From contig NZ_REFP01000008.1 in assembly GCF_003688725.1 (NCBI RefSeq), positions 372,001 through 436,000 on the forward strand: a stretch of DNA of 64,000 nt, read 5' to 3'. The translations under genes and the position numbers were made by a program. Shown here piece after piece: positions 23,016 through 31,253 of this stretch (within the stretch, counting starts at the first letter, position 1; every line of letters begins with the position of its first letter). The notes under the pieces are model-generated. The model was not told the DNA's origin and searched no databases. It saw only the letters and a list, made by a program, of their open reading frames with translations. The stretch comes from Thermoactinomyces vulgaris. Lineage in GTDB: Bacteria; Bacillota; Bacilli; Thermoactinomycetales; Thermoactinomycetaceae.

Positions 23016-24368
23016 TTGTCTCGTCCCAAATCGTTGTCATTTGATACGTATATCATCAGCATGGTTTTCAGCACATTCGATTTGTTGACGGTGGTGCCCG
23101 TTTTATCTTTGATTATCCAGGAGTACCATTTGTCGATGAATTGGGCGGTGTGGGCCGTTTCACTCCATTTGGCTTTTTTTGCCTTTTCTTTGCCCATGAT
23201 GGATAACTGGGTGGCTTCCAAAGGGAAAATGGAAGTATTGTGGACGGCTCTCACTTTCTTTGTGCTTGGAACCTTGCTCGCCGGATTGGCCGTGGAGTGG
23301 GTATGGTTCATGTGCGGCCGTGTCATTCAGGCCATCGGAACCGGCGGCATGGTGCCGGTTGTCTCCTCGCAATGCCGGCGCAAACTCGGCAAAATGCCCA
23401 AAGGCAAACGCAGTTTGATCATGCTGGCATTTGCAGTCACATGGTGTTCAGTTCCCTTGGCATCCGCCGGGCTGGCAGGAGCCCTGGGATGGAAATCGGT
23501 TTTTATTTTGCATATTTTGTTTGCTTTTTTGGTGCTGTTGATATCCCAAACGTGGAAAATCGTTGATCAGCCGAACCGCAAAGGGGTCGGCGGCGAATCC
23601 ATCGTATTTTTCGGGTTGATCGTCTTGTTTTTGATGATGGCCGTCACCAGCACCGATTTTTCCGGAGGGATCTCCTCAGTCTTGCATAAAGAAGTGTTGC
23701 CGCTTTGGATTGTGGCCATTGGAATGGTGGTTCCTCTGTTGATGGTTGAACGCCAGGGAAGCTATCCGTTTTTTGAACCGCATCTGTTTGCCAATTGGCG
23801 TCTGTGGATTTTATATATACAGGTCACTTTGCAAGGGTTTCTGTGGACGATTCTGACCTTGCTTCCTTTTTGGTTTGCCCGGCAGTATGAAACCGGGACA
23901 TACGGCACAGCGGTCTGTTTGAGTTTGATTGTGACCGGTGCCATGATGGCGCTATCTGTCATCGGTTTTTTGTCCAATCCTGTGTATGTGCACCGTCTGG
24001 CTTATACGGCTTTTTTGCTTTCGGCCGTCACTTGTGCGGGTTTGATCTGGGTCCCGGACAGCCGGTGGATGCTTTTTGCGTTCAGTTTCTTGGGATGGTT
24101 TCTGAGCTTTGCAGTGGCTGATCCCGTTCACCGATATATGTTCAAATGGGTATCGCCCCGCCGGATCCGTTCAGGATTGATGGCTGCCGGCATGTTCAGG
24201 GCGGCCGGGGGAGCGCTGGGATTTGTGACGGCGGCCCGCTTGTTTGAACCCGGTGTGCTCATCGGTGAAGAGGTGCGCATCTTTTTGTTTGTTGCAGGAG
24301 TTTCTTTTCTGGGATTTTTGTTTAGTCTGTTTTTGGGGACAAAAAAAGTTAGCCACTATAATAATTGA
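23016..24368 (+). CDS. MFS transporter, drug-efflux-like
   Basis: A 450-residue integral membrane protein with about 12 to 14 hydrophobic segments and a TTG start five bases after GGGGGGA. It resembles DHA2-type multidrug proton antiporters: FCGRVIQAIGTGGMVPVV-like text (MCGRVIQAIGTGGMVPVV) corresponds to motif C/A regions. The substrate cannot be told. It sits between panE and bshC. In B. subtilis nothing comparable lies there, so it is an addition to the block. TATAAT at the very end of panE (22962-22967) may be its -10. Confidence 0.8.
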   Translation: MSRPKSLSFDTYIISMVFSTFDLLTVVPVLSLIIQEYHLSMNWAVWAVSLHLAFFAFSLPMMDNWVASKGKMEVLWTALTFFVLGTLLAGLAVEWVWFMCGRVIQAIGTGGMVPVVSSQCRRKLGKMPKGKRSLIMLAFAVTWCSVPLASAGLAGALGWKSVFILHILFAFLVLLISQTWKIVDQPNRKGVGGESIVFFGLIVLFLMMAVTSTDFSGGISSVLHKEVLPLWIVAIGMVVPLLMVERQGSYPFFEPHLFANWRLWILYIQVTLQGFLWTILTLLPFWFARQYETGTYGTAVCLSLIVTGAMMALSVIGFLSNPVYVHRLAYTAFLLSAVTCAGLIWVPDSRWMLFAFSFLGWFLSFAVADPVHRYMFKWVSPRRIRSGLMAAGMFRAAGGALGFVTAARLFEPGVLIGEEVRIFLFVAGVSFLGFLFSLFLGTKKVSHYNN

Positions 24369-24425
24369 AGTGATATACTTTGTAACGGTGGAGCATCAGA
24401 CTTTTCTTTTAAAGAGGAGTTATAT

Positions 24426-26063
24426 ATGAGGTTACAAAAGATAGCAATGACCAAGAAATCCAGTATATTTGATGAATTTCTTCACGACCGGGAGTTTGCC
24501 GGTTCGTTTTATCAGTACCATCCTTGGCAGGAGGAAAGCATTTACGAACGCGCCCGCGATTTGAAAACATCGAAACCGGCCGTTTCGCGTCAGGAATTGG
24601 TCAGGGTGCTCCGGTCTTACCATCAGCCGGATTTGTTGCATCCCGAAGTGGAGCGAAATTTGAACCGGTTGGCCAAAGAGGACAGCATGGTCGTGATCGG
24701 GGGCCAACAAGCCGGTTTGTTGGGCGGACCGTTATATACTTTTTATAAAGCCATCACCATTATCCGGTTGGCAAAACAGGCAGAGGAACAACTGGGACAG
24801 CCGGTGATTCCCGTTTTTTGGATTGCCGGTGAGGACCATGATTTGGAGGAAGTGAACCATGTATGGGTGCAAAACGGCGAGAAAGAACCGGTGAAACACC
24901 GGTTTGCAGTGAAAGATCAGCGGAAAATCCCCATTTCCCGGCGTAGGCTGGATGAAAAACAGTACCGGGACTGGCTGGATCAATTGGCCAAGATCCTGCC
25001 GGACCGTCCTTACAAAGAAGAATGGCTGGCACAGTGCCAAAAGTGGGGAATTGGCACACGGTCATGGACCCGCTTGTTTGCCAAAGTGTTCCATCATTTT
25101 TTCGGCCCGTACGGATTGTTGTTGGTGGATTCCCATGACGAAAATCTGCGCCGGCTGGAGGTGCCGGTTTTTAAAAGCATGATCCGGCAAAGCCAAGCGA
25201 TTGCCCGGGCGGTGCAGAACGCTTCCGGCCGTCTGGCTGCAAGGGGACTGGAAGTTCCGGTCGATTTAAAAGAGGATCAGGGAAATTTGTTCATTCAAGT
25301 CGATGACGAGCGGCAGCTCCTGTTTCAAAAAGGGGGGCAGTGGACCACCAAAGACGGCCTGAAAAAGTGGTCGGAAGATGAATTGATGTCATTGGTCGAA
25401 CAAGAGCCTGCATTGTTCAGCAATAATGTGATCACCCGTCCGCTCATGCAGGAAGCCTTGTTCCCCACCCTTTACTTCGTGGCCGGACCCGGTGAAATTG
25501 CGTATTGGTCCCTGTTGAAAGAGGCGTTTTACGAACTCGGCCTGAAAATGCCGATTGTGATTCCGCGCGTGTTTGTCACGATGATGGACCCGGCGTTGGA
25601 AAAACGGATGGACGAGTTTGCTTTGGGGCTTGAGGAACTGGATAACTTGAATCAGAAAAAATTGAAGTGGATTGATGAGCAACAGCCTCCGGATCTGACC
25701 GACCGGTTTCAGGAAGCGGCGGATGCCATCATAGTGCATCATGAGCAGCTGGTTGGTTATTTGCACCAAACCATCGGCATGAATATGAGGGAAATCGGAA
25801 AAAAAAATGAAGAAAAAATCAAAGCGCAAATCGATTACTTGCACCGTTTTGCCAAAAAAAGCCTGGAAGAGAAACATCGCGCATCGTTACGGAAATGGGA
25901 CGAACTGATTCACGGAATTTATCCGAACGACAAACCCCAGGAAAGGGTTTACAATATGATATGGGCATGGAATGAACACGGGATGGATTGGGTTGACTTT
26001 TTGCTGCGGGCGCCTTCTTACGAAGTGCGGCTGGATGGTTCCGTCCATGTCCTGTTGATTTAG
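24426..26063 (+). CDS. bshC: Bacillithiol biosynthesis cysteine-adding enzyme
   Basis: A 545-residue BshC, the last enzyme of bacillithiol synthesis, joining cysteine to GlcN-malate. Signature segments: VVIGGQQAGLLGGPLYTFYKAITI, VFWIAGEDHDLEEVNHVWV, FGPYGLLLVDSHDENLRRLE, NNVITRPLMQEALFPTLYFVAGPGEIAYW and a helical segment near residues 440-500 forming the coiled coil of the dimer. The ATG follows AGAGGAG. In B. subtilis it also lies next to mraZ. Here ahcY intervenes. Bacillithiol implies the low-GC Gram-positive thiol system. Confidence 0.95.
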   Translation: MRLQKIAMTKKSSIFDEFLHDREFAGSFYQYHPWQEESIYERARDLKTSKPAVSRQELVRVLRSYHQPDLLHPEVERNLNRLAKEDSMVVIGGQQAGLLGGPLYTFYKAITIIRLAKQAEEQLGQPVIPVFWIAGEDHDLEEVNHVWVQNGEKEPVKHRFAVKDQRKIPISRRRLDEKQYRDWLDQLAKILPDRPYKEEWLAQCQKWGIGTRSWTRLFAKVFHHFFGPYGLLLVDSHDENLRRLEVPVFKSMIRQSQAIARAVQNASGRLAARGLEVPVDLKEDQGNLFIQVDDERQLLFQKGGQWTTKDGLKKWSEDELMSLVEQEPALFSNNVITRPLMQEALFPTLYFVAGPGEIAYWSLLKEAFYELGLKMPIVIPRVFVTMMDPALEKRMDEFALGLEELDNLNQKKLKWIDEQQPPDLTDRFQEAADAIIVHHEQLVGYLHQTIGMNMREIGKKNEEKIKAQIDYLHRFAKKSLEEKHRASLRKWDELIHGIYPNDKPQERVYNMIWAWNEHGMDWVDFLLRAPSYEVRLDGSVHVLLI

Positions 26064-26080
26064 TCTTTTTCCTTTTGGAA

Positions 26081-26109
26081 GATAATCGTGTATAATAACC
26101 ACGATTATC
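26081..26109. promoter_or_regulatory. 10-bp inverted repeat enclosing a TATAAT box upstream of ahcY
   Basis: GATAATCGTG (26081-26090) and CACGATTATC (26100-26109) are perfect complements. The nine-base centre starts with TATAAT (26091-26096). No good -35 is seen. The geometry is that of an operator for a dimeric repressor over the ahcY promoter. Confidence 0.65.
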
Positions 26110-26139
26110 GGATTTACATATGGGAACAGGGGGATTTAT

Positions 26140-27399
26140 ATGTCAGCAGAAAACAGCATTGTCCGTGATATGAACCTGGCCCCGCAAGGCCGCTTGAAAA
26201 TGGATTGGGCTTGGGATCATATGCCGGTGCTGAGCCGGTTGCGGGAACGGTTGAGCTCGGAAAAGCCGCTGGCCGGAAAAAAAGTGGCGATTTCCCTGCA
26301 TTTGGAGGCAAAAACGGCTTGCCTGGCTGAATTGATTCGGGATGCAGGAGCGGAAGTGGCCATTACGGGAAGCAACCCGCTTTCCACCCAGGATGACATC
26401 GCCGCAGCCTTGGCTGATTCCGGCGTGACAGTGTTTGCCAAATACAACCCGTCTCCGGAAGAATATAAAGACCATTTGATCAAAACGCTTGAAACGAAAC
26501 CGGATTTGATCATTGATGACGGCGGGGACCTGGTCAGCATTTTGCACTCGGAACGTCCGGACCTGTTGGAAAATGTTTTGGGCGGATGTGAAGAAACCAC
26601 CACCGGGATTTTGCGTTTGCGCTCCCTGGAGAAAGAGGGGACATTAAAATTCCCGATGGTGGCGGTCAATGATGCTCATTCCAAATACTTGTTTGACAAC
26701 CGGTACGGAACCGGGCAATCTGTTTGGGACGGAATCAACCGCACAACCAACCTGGTCGTTGCCGGGAAAACCGTGGTCGTTGTCGGCTACGGATGGTGCG
26801 GACGGGGCGTTGCCATGCGCGCCAAAGGCTTGGGTGCGAAAGTGATCGTCACCGAAGTGGATGCTGTCAAAGCAACGGAAGCATACATGGACGGCTTTGA
26901 AGTGATGCCGATCAAGGAGGCGGCCCGGCACGGAGACTTCTTCATCACCACCACGGGGAATAAAGGAGTCATTTCGGGTGAGCATTTCCAAGTGATGAAA
27001 AGCGGAGCCATCATGGCCAATGCAGGCCACTTCAACGTCGAAATCGACGTGGAACAGTTGGAAAAAGCGGCCGTGAAACAACGCGTGGTGAGAAAAGACA
27101 TCGCGGAGTATGAGATGGCTGACGGACGGAAACTTTACCTGTTGGCCGAAGGGCGTCTGGTGAATCTGGCCGCGGGAGACGGGCATCCGGCCGAAATCAT
27201 GGATATGACCTTTGCCCTGCAGGCGCTTTCCCTGCTGTATGTGCATGAACATCATGGCGAATTGGGACCGAAAGTGTTGGATGTGCCTTATCAGATCGAC
27301 GAGCAAGTGGCCCGCTATTTCCTGGAAGCCAATGGAGTGGCGATCGACCGCTTGACGGAAGAACAGGAAAAATATCTGGCAAGCTGGCAGTTGGATTGA
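26140..27399 (+). CDS. ahcY: Adenosylhomocysteinase
   Basis: A 419-residue NAD-dependent hydrolase that splits S-adenosylhomocysteine into adenosine and homocysteine and so relieves product inhibition of methyltransferases. Motifs: KVAISLHLEAKTACLAELI, GSNPLSTQDD, GGCEETTTGILRL, NDAHSKYLFDNRYGTGQSVWDGI, VVVVGYGWCGRGVAMRAKGLGAKV (NAD fold), NAGHFNVEID. The form is the short bacterial/archaeal type. B. subtilis lacks AhcY and uses Pfs/LuxS instead, so it is a notable difference. AGGGGGA precedes the ATG. Confidence 0.96.
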   Translation: MSAENSIVRDMNLAPQGRLKMDWAWDHMPVLSRLRERLSSEKPLAGKKVAISLHLEAKTACLAELIRDAGAEVAITGSNPLSTQDDIAAALADSGVTVFAKYNPSPEEYKDHLIKTLETKPDLIIDDGGDLVSILHSERPDLLENVLGGCEETTTGILRLRSLEKEGTLKFPMVAVNDAHSKYLFDNRYGTGQSVWDGINRTTNLVVAGKTVVVVGYGWCGRGVAMRAKGLGAKVIVTEVDAVKATEAYMDGFEVMPIKEAARHGDFFITTTGNKGVISGEHFQVMKSGAIMANAGHFNVEIDVEQLEKAAVKQRVVRKDIAEYEMADGRKLYLLAEGRLVNLAAGDGHPAEIMDMTFALQALSLLYVHEHHGELGPKVLDVPYQIDEQVARYFLEANGVAIDRLTEEQEKYLASWQLD

Positions 27400-27427
27400 T
27401 TGGAGATGAAAGGAAATATACGGTTGA

Positions 27428-27456
27428 ATCCTGCACATTGCGTGCAGGATTTTTTA
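27428..27456 (+). terminator. Terminator of ahcY
   Basis: ATCCTGCAC (27428-27436) pairs with GTGCAGGAT (27442-27450) and runs into TTTTT. It ends only about ten bases before the mraZ promoter. Confidence 0.9.
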
Positions 27457-27465
27457 TATTCCGTG

Positions 27466-27508
27466 TGGTATAATTACCAGTGTGGTGGAGAGTGGTGGAA
27501 AGTGGTGA
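27466..27508 (+). promoter_or_regulatory. mraZ promoter (extended -10) with three MraZ-box repeats
   Basis: TGG then TATAAT (27469-27474) is an extended -10; no clear -35. Three 10-bp direct repeats follow at exact spacing: AGTGTGGTGG (27479), AGAGTGGTGG (27489) and AAAGTGGTGA (27499). They share GTGGTG, like the GTG-rich repeats bound by MraZ in other bacteria, and cover the expected start of transcription, so MraZ would repress its own operon. Confidence 0.8.
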
Positions 27509-27538
27509 GGAAGGGAGGCCAGAGGGGAGGACAGCGGT

Positions 27539-27970
27539 ATGTTCATGGGTGAATTCAGGCATAATATCGATGATAAAGGGAGATTGATCATCCCTGCGAA
27601 GTTTAGGGAATCATTGGGATCTTCTTTTGTGATCACCCGTGGCTTGGACCGCTGTTTGTTTGCTTATCCTCCTTCCGAATGGACGCAACTGGAACAAAAA
27701 TTAAAAGCTCTTCCTTTTACCAAAGCGGATGCACGTAAATTTACGCGCTTCTTTTTTTCTGGAGCAAGCGAAGTGGAATTTGACAAACAAGGCAGAATCC
27801 ATATTGCTCCCCATTTGCGGGAGTATGCTCGTTTGAAAAAAGAGTGTGTGATCATCGGTGTCTCCACCCGTGTTGAGATTTGGTGCAAAGAACAATGGGA
27901 AGAGTATTACTGTAACTCCGAAGAATCGTATAATGAAATCGCAGAAAGTTTGATTGATCTGGATTTGTAG
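27539..27970 (+). CDS. mraZ: Transcriptional regulator MraZ
   Basis: A 143-residue DNA-binding protein made of two SpoVT/AbrB-like halves, each with the DxKGR motif: [15 protein letters not shown] near residues 10-24 and [17 protein letters not shown] near 81-97. Begins the dcw cluster in most bacteria and represses it by binding GTG-rich repeats, seen here at 27479-27508. GGGAGG to GGGGAGGAC lies upstream of the ATG. Usual length. rsmH follows after 16 bases. Confidence 0.96.
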   Translation: MFMGEFRHNIDDKGRLIIPAKFRESLGSSFVITRGLDRCLFAYPPSEWTQLEQKLKALPFTKADARKFTRFFFSGASEVEFDKQGRIHIAPHLREYARLKKECVIIGVSTRVEIWCKEQWEEYYCNSEESYNEIAESLIDLDL

Positions 27971-27986
27971 CAAAGGATGAATGAAA

Positions 27987-28919
27987 GTGTTTAAACATGA
28001 AACGGTATTAAGAGAAGAAGCAGTCCATGGACTTTGTATCAAATCGGATGGCATCTATGTGGATTGTACGCTGGGCGGAGGGGGACACAGTCAGTTGATC
28101 GCCGAGCAACTGTCTCCATCAGGAACCCTCATCGGATTAGACCAGGACAAGCAAGCATTGGATCATGCCAAAAATAAATTAAAAGAACACACATGCAACT
28201 TGCATTTGATAAACACCAACTTTCGACATGTCAGGAAAGTTGTGAATGAACTAGGTTATGAAAAGGTCGACGGCTTGTTGTTTGATCTGGGTGTTTCATC
28301 CCCCCAGCTCGATCAGGGAGAACGGGGCTTCAGTTATCACCAGGAAGCTCCGCTCGACATGCGGATGAATCAGTCACAGGAATTAAGCGCCTTTCATGTT
28401 GTCAATGAATGGCCGGAGGAAGAATTGGCTCGCATCTTGTTTGAATATGGCGAAGAAAAATTTTCCCGGCGAATTGCCGGCGAAATTGTCCGGACGAGAA
28501 AGCAAGCACCGATTCGCACCACTTTGGAGCTGGTGGACGTGATCAAGCAGGCGATTCCCGCTCCTGCACGCAGAAAGGGGCCTCATCCGGCACGTCGTTC
28601 GTTTCAGGCGATTCGGATTGCCGTCAATGATGAATTAAACGCTTTTCAAGAGGCGTTGAAAGAAAGTGTGAAATTGCTCCGCCCGCAAGGGCGCATCAGT
28701 GTGATCACCTTTCATTCTCTGGAAGACCGGATTTGTAAACAGTTTTTCAAGGAACAATCCCGGGGATGCATTTGTCCTCCTGATTTTCCTGTCTGCACGT
28801 GCGGCAGAAAACCGGAATTGAAGATGATTACAAAAAAACCCGTCCTGCCGAGTCCGGAAGAAATAGAGAGAAACCAACGGGCCCGGTCCGCAAAATTGAG
28901 GGTCGCGGAAAAAATATAA
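27987..28919 (+). CDS. rsmH: 16S rRNA (cytosine-N4)-methyltransferase RsmH
   Basis: A methyltransferase of 310 residues that modifies C1402 of 16S rRNA. The GTG at 27987, nine bases from AAAGGA, gives the usual start [13 protein letters not shown]. The ATG at 27981 is only three bases from it and is less likely. Motifs: [19 protein letters not shown] (SAM site), [64 protein letters not shown]. Positioned between mraZ and ftsL as in nearly all Firmicutes. Confidence 0.95.
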   Translation: MFKHETVLREEAVHGLCIKSDGIYVDCTLGGGGHSQLIAEQLSPSGTLIGLDQDKQALDHAKNKLKEHTCNLHLINTNFRHVRKVVNELGYEKVDGLLFDLGVSSPQLDQGERGFSYHQEAPLDMRMNQSQELSAFHVVNEWPEEELARILFEYGEEKFSRRIAGEIVRTRKQAPIRTTLELVDVIKQAIPAPARRKGPHPARRSFQAIRIAVNDELNAFQEALKESVKLLRPQGRISVITFHSLEDRICKQFFKEQSRGCICPPDFPVCTCGRKPELKMITKKPVLPSPEEIERNQRARSAKLRVAEKI

Positions 28920-28956
28920 AAATGAAAGAAGCAGGTAGTGTGAGGAGGATTTATAT

Positions 28957-29322
28957 ATGAGAGCGGATCGTTTTCATGGTTCGGCTGCAAAACAGCTCCA
29001 TAAGCCTTACAGAGTGGAGCGGAAGCAAAAAAGGCCAACCCCTTTTAAAGCGTTTCCGACCGGTGAAAGACTGCTTTACCTGTTCAGCGTTATTTTGTGC
29101 GTTGCTTTGGCTGTTCTGGTTTTGTCGCGTTATGCCAAAGTGTCGGAGTTAAATGTGGCGATTCAAAATACGGAACTTGAAATCGAAAAGGTGGAAAAAG
29201 AGAATCTCCAATTGGAAACAGAAGCCAACAAATTAAGAAGTGTGGAGCGTATTCGCAAATTTGCTGAACAGAAAGGATTAGAGTTGACAGCACCAAAATA
29301 CTTACCTTCAACCAGCCCCTGA
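28957..29322 (+). CDS. ftsL: Cell division protein FtsL
   Basis: A 121-residue bitopic membrane protein. The basic cytoplasmic tail is residues 1-40, one membrane helix is about 44-62 (LLYLFSVILCVALAVLVLS), and the extracellular leucine-zipper coiled coil is 64-110 (SELNVAIQNTELEIEKVEKEN..). This is the FtsL/DivIC-like plan, which forms a complex with DivIB and DivIC at the septum. GTGAGGAGG precedes the ATG. Sequence identity is low in this family; placement between rsmH and pbpB is the main support. Confidence 0.9.
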   Translation: MRADRFHGSAAKQLHKPYRVERKQKRPTPFKAFPTGERLLYLFSVILCVALAVLVLSRYAKVSELNVAIQNTELEIEKVEKENLQLETEANKLRSVERIRKFAEQKGLELTAPKYLPSTSP

Positions 29323-29369
29323 TGCCGAAATAGACACAATATTTGTCAGAGAGATGGGAGAGGCTTGAC

Positions 29370-31130
29370 ATGGGTTCGATGTTTAAGAAGAGCAAACGGC
29401 GTTCTCTTCTGATCGGGCTCGTTTGGATCGTGGGATTCATCATTGTGATTGGAAGATTGTTTTGGCTGCAAGCGGTGGACCATAACAAATTGCTCGCGGC
29501 GGCCAAAGAAACGTGGATCAAAGAAGATGCACTTCGCCCCAAACGAGGCACTGTTTATGACCGGACCAAGCAGCAGCAATTGGCATGGGAAGTGGACGCT
29601 TATTACTTTGTCGCAGACACCCGGCAGGTGAAAAATCCTGAAAAAACCGCAAAGTATCTGGCACCGGTGTTGAAAATAAAAGAAGACGAGTTGGTCAAAT
29701 TGCTGTCGAAGGATTCAGACTCTGTGGAACTCCGGTACAATGGGAAGTACAAGTATCCGGAAGAGACACTCAATCAGGTGGAATCCTTAAAAAAGGACGG
29801 GCTTATCCAAGGCATTTATGCTTTTCCCACTTTCATGAGGCAGTATAACGGAACCATGGCCGCTCATGTTTTGGGATTTTTGCGGTATGATGACACAGCC
29901 GTTGGCGGCATCGAAAAATATTACGATAAATGGCTCAGGGGAAAAGAAGGTTACATCAAATACCTGAAGGCCAGAAACGGTGTGATGGTCACGGATCAGC
30001 CGGAAAAAAACCAGCCTCCGGAGCATGGGAAAGATCTTGTCTTAACCATTGATTCGCGCATCCAACATCAAGTGGAACTGGAGTTGGACGAAGCGATCAG
30101 TGCTCATGAGGCCAAAGGGGGAACGGCGATTGTCGCTGATCCCAATACGGGAGAAATTTTGGCCATGGCATCCCGCCCGACTTTTGACCCGAACCGGTAT
30201 GCCGAGACCCTGAGTGACGAAAACAGTATCAACCGGGCCGTGCAAGGACAGTTTGAACCTGGCTCCACCTTTAAGATTGTGACTTTGGCCGCGGCGATTG
30301 AAGAAGGCATATTCAATCCGGATCAAACATTCCCGTCCGGCTCGATCCGGGTGGATGACCGGGTGATCCATGATTGGAACGGAAGCGGATGGGGAAACAT
30401 CACGTTTCGGGACGGAATCAAGCTGTCCAGCAATGTCGCTTTTGTCATTCTGGGGCAAAAGTTGGGCGCACAGAAATTAACGGATTACATCAACCGGTTT
30501 GGTTTCGGAAATATCACGGAGCAATACGGGAAAAAAACCGGAATCGACCTGCCGGCAGAGGGAAGGGGATACTTTTTCGGACGGAACCTGTATGCCACGG
30601 AATTGGCCACCACCTCATTCGGACAAGGGATTTCGGTCACACCGATTCAGCAAGTTGCAGCCGTGAGCGCCATTGCCAACGGCGGTGTCTGGAAGACCCC
30701 CCATATCATGAAATCGATATGGGAACCAGGGTTGAAAAAAGAAGTGAAATCTTTTCAACCCGAAAGCCGTCGGATCGTAAAAGAATCCACGGCAAAACAA
30801 GTGCGGGAGTTATTGCGTGGGGTGGTACAAAACGGAACCGGTGTCGAAGCCGATTTACCGGGCTATGGTGTGGCCGGAAAAACGGGGACGGCACAAAAAC
30901 CGGATCCGGACGGGGGATACATGGAGAATCAATACATCGTATCCTTTATCGGTTTTGCCCCGTATGACAAGCCTGAAGTGGTCGTATATGTCGCCATTGA
31001 TGAGCCGTCATCGTCCAAAAATGCCACCGGGGGAACAGTGGCCGCTCCGATCGCCAGGGAGATCATGAAAAAATCGCTGCAAATCAGGCAAGTACAACCA
31101 AATGACAAATTCGCCGAGACGATTAAATAA
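29370..31130 (+). CDS. pbpB: Septal transpeptidase, PBP2B-like, lacking PASTA domains
   Basis: A class B penicillin-binding protein of 586 residues that cross-links septal peptidoglycan. The start ATG 29370 follows GGGAGAGG. N-terminal anchor at residues 13-33, dimerisation domain, then the transpeptidase domain: EPGSTFKI with the active Ser about 299, SSN near 353-355 and KTGTAQ with Lys about 504. B. subtilis PBP2B carries two C-terminal PASTA domains. Here the protein ends soon after IAREIMKKSL with none. The following paralogue, SpoVD, has one. A strong terminator closes the gene. Confidence 0.9.
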   Translation: MGSMFKKSKRRSLLIGLVWIVGFIIVIGRLFWLQAVDHNKLLAAAKETWIKEDALRPKRGTVYDRTKQQQLAWEVDAYYFVADTRQVKNPEKTAKYLAPVLKIKEDELVKLLSKDSDSVELRYNGKYKYPEETLNQVESLKKDGLIQGIYAFPTFMRQYNGTMAAHVLGFLRYDDTAVGGIEKYYDKWLRGKEGYIKYLKARNGVMVTDQPEKNQPPEHGKDLVLTIDSRIQHQVELELDEAISAHEAKGGTAIVADPNTGEILAMASRPTFDPNRYAETLSDENSINRAVQGQFEPGSTFKIVTLAAAIEEGIFNPDQTFPSGSIRVDDRVIHDWNGSGWGNITFRDGIKLSSNVAFVILGQKLGAQKLTDYINRFGFGNITEQYGKKTGIDLPAEGRGYFFGRNLYATELATTSFGQGISVTPIQQVAAVSAIANGGVWKTPHIMKSIWEPGLKKEVKSFQPESRRIVKESTAKQVRELLRGVVQNGTGVEADLPGYGVAGKTGTAQKPDPDGGYMENQYIVSFIGFAPYDKPEVVVYVAIDEPSSSKNATGGTVAAPIAREIMKKSLQIRQVQPNDKFAETIK

Positions 31131-31140
31131 AGGGATGGAA

Positions 31141-31170
31141 AGACCCGCTTTTAAAGCGGGTCTTTTTTTT
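31141..31170 (+). terminator. Terminator between pbpB and spoVD
   Basis: AGACCCGCT (31141-31149) pairs with AGCGGGTCT (31155-31163), followed by eight T. It separates the vegetative division genes from spoVD. Confidence 0.92.
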
Positions 31171-31190
31171 ATGGAAGAAGACAGGCTGTG

Positions 31191-31219
31191 TCATTTTTTT
31201 CCGGCGGATTTCATAGTTT
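31191..31219 (+). promoter_or_regulatory. Candidate sigma-E promoter of spoVD
   Basis: TCATTTT (31191-31197), 14 bases and CATAGTTT (31212-31219) resemble the mother-cell pattern KMATATT-14-CATACAMT. spoVD is a sigma-E gene in B. subtilis. Confidence 0.5.
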
Positions 31220-31253
31220 TAGAGTAAGAGATGGGAAGGAGAGGAAGGGGAAG

